From the NCBI RefSeq assembly GCF_013426735.1, contig NZ_AP023273.1, positions 372,001-436,000 on the forward strand: DNA of 64,000 bases, read 5' to 3'. The stretch is from Agrobacterium vitis. Lineage in GTDB: Bacteria > Pseudomonadota > Alphaproteobacteria > Rhizobiales > Rhizobiaceae. Positions 17,012 to 26,292 of this stretch are shown here, piece by piece. The notes under the pieces were generated by a model. That model was not told the origin of the DNA. It made no database searches and was given only the letters and a program-made list of their open reading frames with translations. Both the position numbers and the translations under genes were made by a program. Every line of letters begins with the position of its first letter. The first letter of the stretch is position 1.

Positions 17012-18286
17012 ATGGCAGGAATTCAAACAGGCGCGTCGCAAACCGCGCACGCAGGAGCCAGCCGCTCCTATACCGGTCCGCTGATCGCGCTGACCTCTCT
17101 TTTCTTCCTCTGGGGCTTCATCACCTGCCTCAACGATATTCTCATACCGCATCTGAAAAACGTCTTTCAGCTGAATTACACACAGACCATGTTGATCCAG
17201 CTGTGCTTCTTCGGCGCTTATTTTATCGTTTCCTTGTCCGCAGGGGCCCTGGTCAAGCGCATCAGCTATAAATGGGGCATCGTCACGGGTCTCCTCGTTG
17301 CCGCCATCGGCTGCGCTTTGTTCATCCCCGCGGCAAGCCTGCGGGTCTATGGCCTGTTTCTCGGCGCGTTGTTCGTGCTGGCGGCAGGCGTCACCATTCT
17401 CCAGGTGGCGGCAAACCCCTATGTCACCGTGCTGGGCGCCCCTGAAACCGCTTCCAGCCGTCTCACCCTGACCCAGGCCTTCAATTCGCTGGGCACCACC
17501 GTTGCACCGATTTTCGGTGCCTTCCTAATTCTGTCTTCGGCAACGGCTGCCGTTGAAAACGCCACACCGGAGCAGATGGACGCCCTGCGCATGGCGGAAG
17601 CCGCAGCGGTCAAATTTCCGTATCTGATGCTGGCCATCGCCTTCCTCGTTCTTGCTGCCATTTTCGCGGCGCTGAAACTTCCGGCTGTAGAGGCCGAGGA
17701 AGATGCCAAATCCGGCGATGTTTCCGGCTCAGCCTGGGGCTATCGCCACCTGGTTCTCGGCGCAGTCGGCATTTTTCTTTATGTCGGCGCGGAAGTCAGC
17801 ATTGGCAGCTTCCTGGTCAATTTCATGGCCGAACCCAGCATTGCCGGGCTGCCTGAACAGACGGCTGCCCATTACGTCTCCTATTTCTGGGGTGGCGCCA
17901 TGATTGGGCGTTTCATCGGTTCCGCCGTGATGCGCTATATGGATGACGGCAAGGTTCTGGCCTTCAATGCGGTCGCCGCAGGCATCCTGCTGCTAGTGAC
18001 AGTGCTGACAACAGGCCATGTCGCCATGTGGTGCGTGTTGTCGATTGGTTTCTTCAACTCGATCATGTTCCCGACCATTTTCAGCCTGGCGCTGAAGGGC
18101 CTGGGTCGCCATACCAGCCAGGGTTCCGGCATTCTTTGCCTCGCCATTGTCGGCGGCGCTTTGTTGCCCCTGGTACAGGGCGGGCTTGCCGATACGGTCG
18201 GCATCCACCTCGCCTTCCTGATGCCGATCCTCTGCTACGTCTATATCGCCTATTATGGCGCTTTAGGCTCCAGAACAGCTGCATAA
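17012..18286 (+). CDS. gluP: MFS sugar permease, GluP/FucP (FHS) family
   Basis: A 424-residue proton symporter with 12 predicted membrane segments. It carries the FHS-family opening '[20 protein letters not shown]' and the TM5 region '[20 protein letters not shown]', both strong markers of glucose/galactose and fucose permeases (Brucella/Rhizobium GluP type). The start is the ATG at 17012; an open frame from 16832 has no family similarity before it. It stands alone between two stem-loops, so it is probably a monocistronic unit. Substrate glucose/galactose is likely by similarity, but L-fucose or another hexose cannot be excluded. Confidence 0.88.
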   Translation: MAGIQTGASQTAHAGASRSYTGPLIALTSLFFLWGFITCLNDILIPHLKNVFQLNYTQTMLIQLCFFGAYFIVSLSAGALVKRISYKWGIVTGLLVAAIGCALFIPAASLRVYGLFLGALFVLAAGVTILQVAANPYVTVLGAPETASSRLTLTQAFNSLGTTVAPIFGAFLILSSATAAVENATPEQMDALRMAEAAAVKFPYLMLAIAFLVLAAIFAALKLPAVEAEEDAKSGDVSGSAWGYRHLVLGAVGIFLYVGAEVSIGSFLVNFMAEPSIAGLPEQTAAHYVSYFWGGAMIGRFIGSAVMRYMDDGKVLAFNAVAAGILLLVTVLTTGHVAMWCVLSIGFFNSIMFPTIFSLALKGLGRHTSQGSGILCLAIVGGALLPLVQGGLADTVGIHLAFLMPILCYVYIAYYGALGSRTAA

Positions 18287-18300
18287 ACTGATGAGCCATT

Positions 18301-18334
18301 GCATGTCGCCGCGCGTCCCAGCGCGGCGACATGC
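18301..18334. terminator. Strong stem-loop between convergent genes
   Basis: Perfect 14-base arms (gcatgtcgccgcgc / gcgcggcgacatgc) and a six-base loop, placed between the ends of the permease gene and the convergent small exported protein gene. Likely serves as a bidirectional terminator although it lacks T-runs. Confidence 0.7.
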
Positions 18335-18347
18335 CCATAAATTGCCT

Positions 18348-18812
18348 TTACGACGTGCGTTCCGGCATTGCCGAAGAGTGATGGGAGGAGATCAACCATT
18401 TTCCGCCATCATAGTCATAGGTGAAGGTGTAGCGGGCCGGAACCTTTGTGCCATCCCCCAGGGTGAACGTGTAGACGCCGGTATCGATGGCCGCGTTGCA
18501 GCCCAGCTTGATCGTCCGGTTATCGACCACGCCCTGAGGCTTCTTTTTCAGAAAATCGACAAAATACGCGCGGCGCTCTTCCTGCGTCAGCCTCGGCTGG
18601 TTCGACAGGGTCGCGAGGAGAACTGCGTCATCCTCATAATTCGCGACAACTTTATCCGGATCGAGCGTCGCAAGGGATGCATTCCAACGGTCAAACAACT
18701 TTTCCACCTGCTGCTGGGTCACTGGCGCGCATTCCTGTGCCATCGCGGGTGCGGCAAAAGACGATACCGCAAGACCGGCGGTTACACCGAATGCCAAAAG
18801 AATTTTCTGCAT
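18348..18812 (-). CDS. Exported SnoaL/CaMKII-association-like (DUF4440-type) small protein
   Basis: A 154-residue protein with a signal peptide (1-25, 'APAMA-QEC') and an NTF2/SnoaL-like cone fold: 'VEKLFDRWNASLATLDPDKV', 'YEDDAVLLATLSNQPRLT', 'IDTGVYTFTL' and 'YTFTYDYDGGKWLISSHHSS'. NCBI often names such proteins SgcJ/EcaC-family oxidoreductases, but no catalytic site is evident. It lies alone on the minus strand between convergent and divergent neighbours. Function unknown; a periplasmic small-molecule binding role is possible. Confidence 0.75.
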   Translation of the reverse strand: MQKILLAFGVTAGLAVSSFAAPAMAQECAPVTQQQVEKLFDRWNASLATLDPDKVVANYEDDAVLLATLSNQPRLTQEERRAYFVDFLKKKPQGVVDNRTIKLGCNAAIDTGVYTFTLGDGTKVPARYTFTYDYDGGKWLISSHHSSAMPERTS

Positions 18813-19010
18813 GAGACAGCTCCTTTATCAAGCCCGAGCCAAGCCCAACGCCGGTCGGTTGCTTAGAAAAGTGGCTATGAAGAAGAGCCGTTACGTCTGC
18901 CGCATGGTGTCGAAAGGATATGCCGAATGGCCTATGTAAACTGGTCCCATGATTTCTTATCTCTCCCCTCGGATACCTGAACGCGCCTTGATACAGGAGC
19001 ATGATGACGA

Positions 19011-20105
19011 ATGACGACCGCGACGGACCCGGAACACATTGCCTCTCCCATCCAGGAATTGCGGAAACTTTACCGGGAGGCGGAAGCCCGGGCCAGCCGG
19101 TTGCGTCTCATCGTCGAAACACGCGCCAGCCTTGATCAGTACCCTCTCCCCCGGGCGATCACTGATATCACCAGATTGATCGGCAGCTTTTGCGGCGGTG
19201 CGGCAATTCATTTGCGCGACCCAACAGATCAACACCAGACGATTGCCGATAACGCCATGGCCAGTAAGGATGGCCGGGTGCTCGTCATCTTCGAGGATCA
19301 GGCCATCGCAAGGATGGGCGACGAGGATAAAACCAGCCTTCAGATCGTCGCCGACCTTGTCGCCGCAGCCGTTTTCGCCGATGACAGAGAACAGGAGCGG
19401 GAAGCGCTGCTCCTGATGCTTGCCGAGCGCGAAAAGCAGCTTGCGCAATTGGTCGCCGCCATTCTCACCACACAGGAACGGGAGCGCGCCCATATTGCCT
19501 ATGACCTGCATGATGGCGTGGCCCAGACCCTTGTCAGTCTGCTGCATCACTTACAGGCATTGGAAGCTGATCCGGGCTTGACAACGGTCCTTGCAAAAAG
19601 GGTCGATCAATGCAGCGAGATTGCCCGCATGGCGATCCAGGATATCCGCCACGCGATTGCCGACTTGCGGCCCGCCGAACTCGATGACCTTGGCCTGCCA
19701 GCCGCCATCAGTGGAAAGCTCGACACCGTCGATGAAATCGCCTGTCGGCTGGACAACCGGCTACCGGATGGCCGTCTGCCTCAAGCCATTGAGATCGTTC
19801 TTTATCGTGTCGCGCAGGAAGCGATCACCAATGCCAGGAAGCATGCGGGCTGCCAAAACCTGCGTCTGCAATTGCGGATCGATGCCGACCACCTCATCCT
19901 TGAGGCGAATGACGATGGCTGCGGTTTTCCCCTTTCCGCAGGGCAAGGCGAAAACAAACCCGTCCGTGGCTTCGGGATCGGTCTGTCGGCAATGCAAGAG
20001 CGACTATCGCTTGTCAATGGCACACTGGATATCATCAGCGCCCCCAATCAAGGCACAAGGCTGATTGCCCGGGTTCCTCTGACCGGCAAAGGCGAAAGCC
20101 GATGA
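19011..20105 (+). CDS. NarL-type sensor histidine kinase, cytoplasmic
   Basis: A 364-residue kinase without membrane segments. Residues about 30-125 look like a degenerate GAF domain, followed by a coiled stretch (126-155) and a HisKA_3 dimerisation domain with the phospho-acceptor H167 in 'YDLHDGVAQTLV'. The ATPase domain has the N-box 'EAITNARKHA' and G-box 'NDDGCGFP' and 'GFGIGLSAMQERL'. The gene overlaps the next one by four bases (ATGA). It should phosphorylate the NarL-type regulator encoded at 20102-20752. Signal unknown. The start used is the ATG at 19011, 11 bases after AGGAG. Confidence 0.9.
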   Translation: MTTATDPEHIASPIQELRKLYREAEARASRLRLIVETRASLDQYPLPRAITDITRLIGSFCGGAAIHLRDPTDQHQTIADNAMASKDGRVLVIFEDQAIARMGDEDKTSLQIVADLVAAAVFADDREQEREALLLMLAEREKQLAQLVAAILTTQERERAHIAYDLHDGVAQTLVSLLHHLQALEADPGLTTVLAKRVDQCSEIARMAIQDIRHAIADLRPAELDDLGLPAAISGKLDTVDEIACRLDNRLPDGRLPQAIEIVLYRVAQEAITNARKHAGCQNLRLQLRIDADHLILEANDDGCGFPLSAGQGENKPVRGFGIGLSAMQERLSLVNGTLDIISAPNQGTRLIARVPLTGKGESR

Positions 20106-20752
20106 CCAAAGCGCGTATTCTGATTGCTGATGACCATGATCTGGCCCGATCCGGCATTATTTCGGTGCTGTCGGGTGCGCCGGACGTGGAGGTCGTGGCC
20201 GAAGCACGGGACGGCCTGGAAGCGATCGCGCTTGCCGCACAGTTTTTGCCTGACATCGCCTTGCTCGATGTCCGGATGACACCGATGGACGGGTTGGCGG
20301 CAGCGACAGAAATCCGCCGCGTATCTCCCTCGACGCGGATTATGATGCTGACGATGCATGACAGCCTTGACTATCTGGAGGCGGCGGTCAAGGCCGGAGC
20401 CAGTGGCTACGCGCTGAAGGATGTGCGGCGTGATACATTGCTGCGGATGATCCGGGCCGTTCTGGACGGCCAGGAATTTTTCGATACCGGATTGGTGCGG
20501 CGGATGCTGACCCGCGTATCGCGTACATCGCCAGCCGAGGACGCTATTTCTCAACTGACCACCCGTGAGCGGGAAATTTTACAGGAAGTGGCGCGGGGCG
20601 CGACCAACAAGGAAATCGCCCGCAGACTGTCCATCGCTCCGGGCACGGTCAAGGTTCATGTCGAGCGCATCATTGCGAAATTGCGGGTGGGCGATCGAAC
20701 CCAGGCAGCGGTGCTGGCAGCCCAGGCCGGATTGGTTGAGGGTGAGGCATGA
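20102..20752 (+). CDS. NarL/FixJ-family response regulator
   Basis: A 216-residue regulator. Receiver domain 1-120 with acidic pocket D10/D11, phospho-acceptor D56 ('LLDVRM') and K106; LuxR-type helix-turn-helix at about 150-212 ('LTTREREILQEVARGATNKE', 'LSIAPGTVKVHVERIIAKL'). It overlaps both the kinase gene before it and the hybrid kinase gene after it by four bases. It is the only DNA-binding output in this four-gene cluster. Target promoters are unknown. Confidence 0.93.
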   Translation: MTKARILIADDHDLARSGIISVLSGAPDVEVVAEARDGLEAIALAAQFLPDIALLDVRMTPMDGLAAATEIRRVSPSTRIMMLTMHDSLDYLEAAVKAGASGYALKDVRRDTLLRMIRAVLDGQEFFDTGLVRRMLTRVSRTSPAEDAISQLTTREREILQEVARGATNKEIARRLSIAPGTVKVHVERIIAKLRVGDRTQAAVLAAQAGLVEGEA

Positions 20753-23106
20753 TGACGGAGTTCCCGGCAAAGACGATGATCTCCGCCAACAGTCGCTTTC
20801 GCTTTCTCAACCAGCCTTTGGCCGTCAAAGGCCTGATCGTAATCGCATTGCCTCTGGCCTGTCTTCTCATTGCCCTCGGCTCCGTCTTTCTCGCTGACCG
20901 TGAAAGCCGAAAGGCAGAAAATTACGTGCGCGTCACCTTCGCCATTCAACAGGACATTCTGGAGCTGCACGCTTTGCTGGCCGAAGGTGCCTCCGGCGTG
21001 CGAGGATATCTTCTCACCCGCGATGAGACGTTTCTGGCCCCCTACAAGAAAGCCGTAACGGAATTGCCTGCGGTGTTTGCCGCAATGCGGCCACTGATCA
21101 TTGATGCGGAACAGCTTGAGCGGCTGAACCGGATGGAGCCTCTGGTTGACAAAAAGCTGAAGGGTCTTGCCTCCCTGATGCAAGGTTCGGTTTCGAATAA
21201 CCAGATTCCGGAAGCTTTGCGGCAGACATTGATTTCCAACAAAGCCTTCCTGGACGAATTGCGTCTTCAGATTGCCGAGATGCGGCTAAGGGAGGACGCC
21301 CTTCTGGCGCAACGAACGGCAAAGGCCGATGAAATCCGGGCGCTGTCGCAAAGAATTACCCTATTGGGCGCGATCGCTGGTGTCATCGGATGCATCGGTG
21401 CCATCGTCCTGATGTCGAAAGGCATTGTCCGGCGGGTCGATAGGCTGAAACAGGCCGCCAACCGCCTCGCCCAGGGCCAAAGCCTGAGACTGGCAGAACA
21501 TGCAACGGACGAAATTGGCGAATTGTCGAGCGCCCTCGAAGAGGCAAGCCGCCTGCTGACGGCGCGCGAAGAGGCCCTGCGGGAAAGCGAGGAACGCTTC
21601 CGGCTGCTCGTCGATGGCGTCCATGACTATGGTATTTTCGGGCTGGATACCGATGGCACTGTGGTGAGCTGGAATGCCGGTGCAGAGCGTATCAAGGGGT
21701 ATCGTGCGGACGAAATCATCGGCCAGCACTTTTCTCGCTTCTACCCTCTCGAGCATCGAGACACACGGCCGCTTCAGGAAATGGCGCAAGCCGCCGCTTT
21801 TGGCCGCGTCGAAGACGAAGGATGGCGGTTGCGCAAGGATGGCAGCCGCTTCTGGGCCAATGTGGTGATGACAGCTCTGCGCGATAAACAGGGCCAATTG
21901 CGGGGCTTTTCCAAGATTACCCGCGATGTAACGGACCGGAAACGAACCGAAGAGGCACTGCTGACGGCACGGCGCGACGCAGAACGGGCCAGCCAAGCCA
22001 AAAGCGAGTTTCTGTCGCGCATGAGCCATGAATTGCGCACGCCGCTGAATTCCGTTCTGGGCTTTGCACAGATCCTCGATATGGACATCGAAGATCGGGA
22101 CATGCGCGAAAGTCTGGCGCAAATCCTCAGAGCTGGACGGCATCTGCTCAGCCTGATCGATGAAGTTCTCGATATCGCCCGGATCGAGGCGGGCCGCATG
22201 GAACTGTTGATAGAGCCGGTCGGATTGGACGATATCGTCACGGAAGCCATTGCCCTGGCGGCTCCCTTGGCCGAACCGAAGCGATTGACGATCAGAGTGG
22301 AGATAGAGGGAGCGGGCCAAACCATTGTCGCGGTGGATCGTCGCCGTTTTTTGCAAGTGCTACTGAACCTGCTTTCAAATGCGGTGAAATTCAACAGGGA
22401 TGGTGGTGAGATCCGATTATCCGCTCAATTACTGACTAACACCATGATCGCAATTGATATTGCCGACACGGGCTGCGGAATTGCGGATGTGGATAGAGAC
22501 CGGCTCTTCAAGCCGTTCGAGCGGCTCGGTGCCGACCGAAATGCAACGACCGGCACAGGCCTTGGCCTTGCCCTGTCGGTCAATCTGATGCAGGCCATGG
22601 ATGGCGATCTTTTCTTGACCGAGAGTGACGCGACCGGCTCGGTGTTCTCCATCCATATTCCCGTGTCACACGCCCCTTACGCCGTAGCAGAGGCGGTGAA
22701 AACGGACGAGAAACGGGCAGTGGCAAGCGGACCGACAGGCAAAGCCACGGTCCTTTGCATTGAGGACAATCTTGTCAATCTCAACCTGATCGAGAACCTC
22801 GTAAGCCGCCGTTTAAAGACCAGGATCATTCCGGCCATGTTGGGTGGTCTCGGTCTGACGCTTGCCTTTGAGCACCGTCCCGATCTTGTTTTGCTCGATG
22901 TCGATCTGCCTGACATGAATGGGCTATCGGTGCTTGCCGCCTTGCGTTCAGATCCTCGGACGCAAACCACCCCGGTCGTTGTGATAAGCGCGGATGCCAC
23001 GGAAAAAACACGCATGCTGGCGATGGAAAAAGGCGCAACGCATTACATGACCAAACCGCTGGATGTGCGTCGCCTGATGAAAACCCTGGATGAGGTTCTG
23101 ACGTGA
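20749..23106 (+). CDS. Hybrid sensor histidine kinase with CHASE3, HAMP, PAS, HisKA, HATPase and receiver domains
   Basis: A 785-residue inner-membrane kinase. Membrane segments at about 28-48 and 203-223 enclose a CHASE3 sensor ('LLAEGASGVRGYLLTRDETF'). HAMP follows (224-275), then a PAS domain (285-395, 'GIFGLDTDGTVVSWNAGAER'), HisKA with H427 ('FLSRMSHELRTPLNSVLG'), an ATPase domain (about 530-640, 'LLNLLSNAVKFN', 'IADTGCGI', 'GTGLGLALS') and a C-terminal receiver with D717 ('VLLDVDLPDMNG'). No Hpt domain is present. It overlaps the genes on both sides by four bases. Phosphate may pass from the fused receiver or directly to the single-domain receiver encoded next. Confidence 0.92.
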   Translation: MMTEFPAKTMISANSRFRFLNQPLAVKGLIVIALPLACLLIALGSVFLADRESRKAENYVRVTFAIQQDILELHALLAEGASGVRGYLLTRDETFLAPYKKAVTELPAVFAAMRPLIIDAEQLERLNRMEPLVDKKLKGLASLMQGSVSNNQIPEALRQTLISNKAFLDELRLQIAEMRLREDALLAQRTAKADEIRALSQRITLLGAIAGVIGCIGAIVLMSKGIVRRVDRLKQAANRLAQGQSLRLAEHATDEIGELSSALEEASRLLTAREEALRESEERFRLLVDGVHDYGIFGLDTDGTVVSWNAGAERIKGYRADEIIGQHFSRFYPLEHRDTRPLQEMAQAAAFGRVEDEGWRLRKDGSRFWANVVMTALRDKQGQLRGFSKITRDVTDRKRTEEALLTARRDAERASQAKSEFLSRMSHELRTPLNSVLGFAQILDMDIEDRDMRESLAQILRAGRHLLSLIDEVLDIARIEAGRMELLIEPVGLDDIVTEAIALAAPLAEPKRLTIRVEIEGAGQTIVAVDRRRFLQVLLNLLSNAVKFNRDGGEIRLSAQLLTNTMIAIDIADTGCGIADVDRDRLFKPFERLGADRNATTGTGLGLALSVNLMQAMDGDLFLTESDATGSVFSIHIPVSHAPYAVAEAVKTDEKRAVASGPTGKATVLCIEDNLVNLNLIENLVSRRLKTRIIPAMLGGLGLTLAFEHRPDLVLLDVDLPDMNGLSVLAALRSDPRTQTTPVVVISADATEKTRMLAMEKGATHYMTKPLDVRRLMKTLDEVLT

Positions 23107-23579
23107 ATTTTCCCTTCGACCTTGCCTCAGCGGCGCAGATACTGATCATCGATGACGAACCCGCCAATATTGCCCTGTTGGAAAGGCTTTTGCGGCGCGA
23201 GCGTTTCGACCGGATTGCATCGACCACCGACCCGCGCGAGGCCACCGCTCTTTTTACAAGGCACAAAGCCGATATTATCCTGCTCGATCTTCTGATGCCG
23301 CATCTGGATGGTTTTGCCCTGCTTGACCAATTCACGCGGCTGATCGGACCGGATGATTTCATCCCCATCCTTGTGCTGACAGCCGACGTGACAACAGAAA
23401 CACGCCGCCGCGCCCTCTCCCTGGGCGCAAAGGACTTCCTGGTCAAGCCGATCGATACGGTGGAGACGGTTTTGCGTATCGTCAATCTTTTGGAAACGCG
23501 CTTTCTGTTCAAGGCGTTGAAGACGGCAACCCTGGAAAATCCGGCTACCCAGCCTAACGATTTTCCAGGGTTGAAATAG
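23103..23579 (+). CDS. Single-domain response regulator
   Basis: A 158-residue receiver: acidic pocket 'ILIIDDEPANI', phospho-acceptor D62 ('ILLDLLMPHLDG') and K115 ('FLVKPIDT'). The fold resembles the receiver of RpfG-like proteins, but the protein ends after a 35-residue alpha-helical tail with no output domain. It overlaps the hybrid kinase gene by four bases and ends the cluster. It may act by protein contact or as a phosphate sink/shuttle. Confidence 0.9.
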   Translation: MNFPFDLASAAQILIIDDEPANIALLERLLRRERFDRIASTTDPREATALFTRHKADIILLDLLMPHLDGFALLDQFTRLIGPDDFIPILVLTADVTTETRRRALSLGAKDFLVKPIDTVETVLRIVNLLETRFLFKALKTATLENPATQPNDFPGLK

Positions 23580-23597
23580 TCGCAAACAGACCCCGGA

Positions 23598-25172
23598 TTA
23601 TTTGGCCGGGCACGTCCATGTCAGATTGTGAAAATTATAATCCCAGCTTTGCATTGGCACAAATTTATAGCCAGAGATGCACTTGCTGAAGGCCACCTTC
23701 TGCACTTTCGTCAGCAAATTCACGTCCGGTGCCTTATCAGAAATCGCCTGCTGAATCTCCTTGTAGATCGCATTCTGCTTGGCACTGTCGGTGGTGGAGC
23801 GGGCCTCATCGATCAATTTATCGACCTCGGCATCCTGCAACCATTCCATTGAGGCCCATGTTCCCGCTGATTTGGAGTGATATTGCACGTAGAACACGCT
23901 ATCCGGCGACGGATAGGTTGGGCCATAGAACACTTGCGTGGCCGCAGGCGTGGTTTCCGGCTTGGCGGCCAGTTCGGTGATGCGATTCCAGGGTTCGGGT
24001 TTGATGTCCACATCCACGCCGATCTGCTGTAAATTGGACTGCATCAGAAGTGCGATATCCTCTTCAAACGACAGGCCTGCCACGTAGGTCAGCGTCAGCT
24101 TGATCGGCTTTCCCGCGTATTTGGATTGGGCAAGTTCCTCCTTGGCCTTTTCAAGATCAAATTCGGGCGCTTTCAGCGTATCGAGATAGGCATCCTTGAA
24201 CACCGGAGCCAGCGGCCCCGCCAGCGTGTCACCGGTCATGATCTGCGTCTGGATGGTTTTGTAATCGGTGGCATATTGCAAGGCGCGACGCACATGCACA
24301 TCGTCTGTCGGCGTGGCTTTGGTGTTGAGTTTCAAATAAAAACCGGTGGCCGTTGGCGTGGTCTGCACCACATAACCGTCGGTTTTGGCCAAAGCATCAT
24401 AGGTCTCGTTGGCTTGTGTGGTGGACGAAATACCCAATTGGCCTGATGTGGCAAGCGCCTTGACGGTTGCCTCGTCATTGGTCTGCACAAAGCGCACTTC
24501 ATCAATCGGGTTTGTTGGCCAGCCCGCGTAATATTTTTCATAGCGGCTGATGACCATTTCCGAGCCGCGCTGCCAGCTGGACAGCACATAAGGCCCTGCC
24601 CCCATGGATTTTTCGCCAACAACATTCTCTCCCCAGGGCTGCTTGGAAGCGGCCTTGACGGCATCCTCGTTGATGACAAGCAGAAGCGGTGTGGTGGTCA
24701 GGAATGGCGCATAGACCTTATTGAGGGTGATGGTCACGGTGTGGGCATCCACCGCTTTCACATTGTCGGGGTTGATCAGCGTTGCAAATAGATAGGCCGG
24801 TCCCTTGTTGATCGCCAGCAGGCGCTGGACAGTATAGACGACATCCTTGGCCTCAACCGGAGAGCCATCCTGAAAACTTGCGTCCTTGCGCAGATGGAAG
24901 GTGTAGGTCAGGTTATCGCTGGACACATCCCAGCTCTCGGCCAGTTCCGGGATGATCTTGCCGGTGCTGTCCACGGTGGTCAGACCATCGTAAAGGTTAA
25001 CAGCGGCCAGATACTGGGTGTAATCGGTGATCTTGGCCGGATCGATGGTGCCAAACACCTGCGTTACATTCATCACGGTGGAGGTTTTTGCCATGGCCAC
25101 GTGTGGCGCGACAATGGCGGTTCCCATCGCCAAAACCACAGCAAGGTGCCTTAAAGTCTGTGTTGCGTTCAT
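23598..25172 (-). CDS. Peptide-type ABC transporter substrate-binding protein (SBP family 5)
   Basis: A 524-residue exported binding protein; signal peptide 1-28 ('HVAMA-KTS'). Canonical family 5 order: 'FGTIDPAKITDYTQYLAAVN' near the N-terminus, 'ELAESWDVSSDNLTYTFHLR', 'FQDGSPVEAKDVVYTVQRL', and 'GAGPYVLSSWQRGSEMVISR'. The start at 25172 follows AAGGGG by six bases. Unusually it is the last gene of its operon, after the permeases, ATPase, hydantoinase-like and DUF917 genes. Substrate probably resembles the substrate of the hydantoinase/DUF917 enzymes, rather than a true peptide; this is inference from context. Confidence 0.9.
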   Translation of the reverse strand: MNATQTLRHLAVVLAMGTAIVAPHVAMAKTSTVMNVTQVFGTIDPAKITDYTQYLAAVNLYDGLTTVDSTGKIIPELAESWDVSSDNLTYTFHLRKDASFQDGSPVEAKDVVYTVQRLLAINKGPAYLFATLINPDNVKAVDAHTVTITLNKVYAPFLTTTPLLLVINEDAVKAASKQPWGENVVGEKSMGAGPYVLSSWQRGSEMVISRYEKYYAGWPTNPIDEVRFVQTNDEATVKALATSGQLGISSTTQANETYDALAKTDGYVVQTTPTATGFYLKLNTKATPTDDVHVRRALQYATDYKTIQTQIMTGDTLAGPLAPVFKDAYLDTLKAPEFDLEKAKEELAQSKYAGKPIKLTLTYVAGLSFEEDIALLMQSNLQQIGVDVDIKPEPWNRITELAAKPETTPAATQVFYGPTYPSPDSVFYVQYHSKSAGTWASMEWLQDAEVDKLIDEARSTTDSAKQNAIYKEIQQAISDKAPDVNLLTKVQKVAFSKCISGYKFVPMQSWDYNFHNLTWTCPAK

Positions 25173-25213
25173 CTCATTCCCCTTTTTTTGACAGTTCGCT
25201 GTATTTTAAAAAA

Positions 25214-26290
25214 TCATGCAGAGAGTGGCTTTGCGCTGTCGCCGTAGCCAAAATAGCCCGGCCCCGCGAGCGCCAGTCCTTCTGGCGTATGCCATTGCGG
25301 ATCGGCGGGGATGCCGGTGAATTCCACCATCAAGCCGTAGCGCATCTGTTCGGTGGTGACAGGCAGGCCCATATCGGCATCAAGGGCGCAGATCAGGTCG
25401 GGCGTTGCCCAGACGGTTTCGCCATTTTCACCCTCGGCCAACAGAAACTCGTTTTGAAAATGCACGGCAAAACGCTGGCCTGCAAAGCGATCCACACCGC
25501 GCAAGATCAGCTTTCCACGGGCAAAGCCACCCGTTGTGGCGCGCTCCACATCCACCACGCGTCCGGTGAAGAGATGGGTTCCACCGAGTTTTTCCCGAAG
25601 CGCCGCTCCGGCATGGCGGGAGCGGGCACGTTCATTCAAAATGGTCTCGCCTATAGTACGGATCTGCGTCATCGTGCCATGCAACAGCGCCTGCTTCATC
25701 TGCTTGCCACTCATGGCATAGGCGGCAACCAACGCGGCACCACCCATTTGAATGGTCACGGCGCGGGCCATTTTCTCAGTCCACAAATTGGAAACGGCGG
25801 AAAACAACGAGGAATTGCCCTTGTCATCGGCCAAAACCAGCGGGCTTGCCGAGATCCCATGCAGGGTAAAACTCACCATCTGCAATTCCGGAAAAGCCCG
25901 GCCCATGCCATCACCATCCACCAAGGGGAGACCAGTCACAGCCGCGACCATATAGGGAATGGTGGAGTTCAACCCGCCCGCCTCAACGCAAAGAATGGCT
26001 CCGGCTTTGCGGCCTAAAAACTGCTCCAGCTCATGCAGGGCTTTCAGCACTTCCGCACCAGATGGCAGTTTTTCCAGCATCACGGTGGGCGCACCCATCA
26101 TGAAGACGGAAATGCATAGGGTGTCGTCATCCACTTCATCTGCGGCAACCACTGTGACTGGCCCATGCTCGCGAAGGGCCGCTTGTGCCATCAGCTTGCC
26201 AATATAGGGATCGCCGCCGCCGCCCGTGCCGAGATAGGCACCGCCAAGGGCAATGGCCTCCAGATCATGTTCTTGCACCTGATAGGCCAT
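25214..26290 (-). CDS. DUF917 (S-methyl-thiohydantoin desulfurase-like) protein, second copy
   Basis: A 358-residue cytoplasmic protein of the DUF917 family. The family opening 'YLGTGGGGDPYIGKL' and 'DGDGMGRAFPELQMVSF' are shared with the upstream paralogue. From memory, members of this Pfam family have been linked to (thio)hydantoin breakdown, but a role here is inference. The start is the ATG at 26290, two bases after the paralogue's stop; the frame is open to 26392 but that part overlaps the upstream gene and is not homologous. The two proteins probably form one hetero-oligomer with the hydantoinase A-like subunit. Confidence 0.82.
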   Translation of the reverse strand: MAYQVQEHDLEAIALGGAYLGTGGGGDPYIGKLMAQAALREHGPVTVVAADEVDDDTLCISVFMMGAPTVMLEKLPSGAEVLKALHELEQFLGRKAGAILCVEAGGLNSTIPYMVAAVTGLPLVDGDGMGRAFPELQMVSFTLHGISASPLVLADDKGNSSLFSAVSNLWTEKMARAVTIQMGGAALVAAYAMSGKQMKQALLHGTMTQIRTIGETILNERARSRHAGAALREKLGGTHLFTGRVVDVERATTGGFARGKLILRGVDRFAGQRFAVHFQNEFLLAEGENGETVWATPDLICALDADMGLPVTTEQMRYGLMVEFTGIPADPQWHTPEGLALAGPGYFGYGDSAKPLSA

Positions 26291-26292
26291 GA

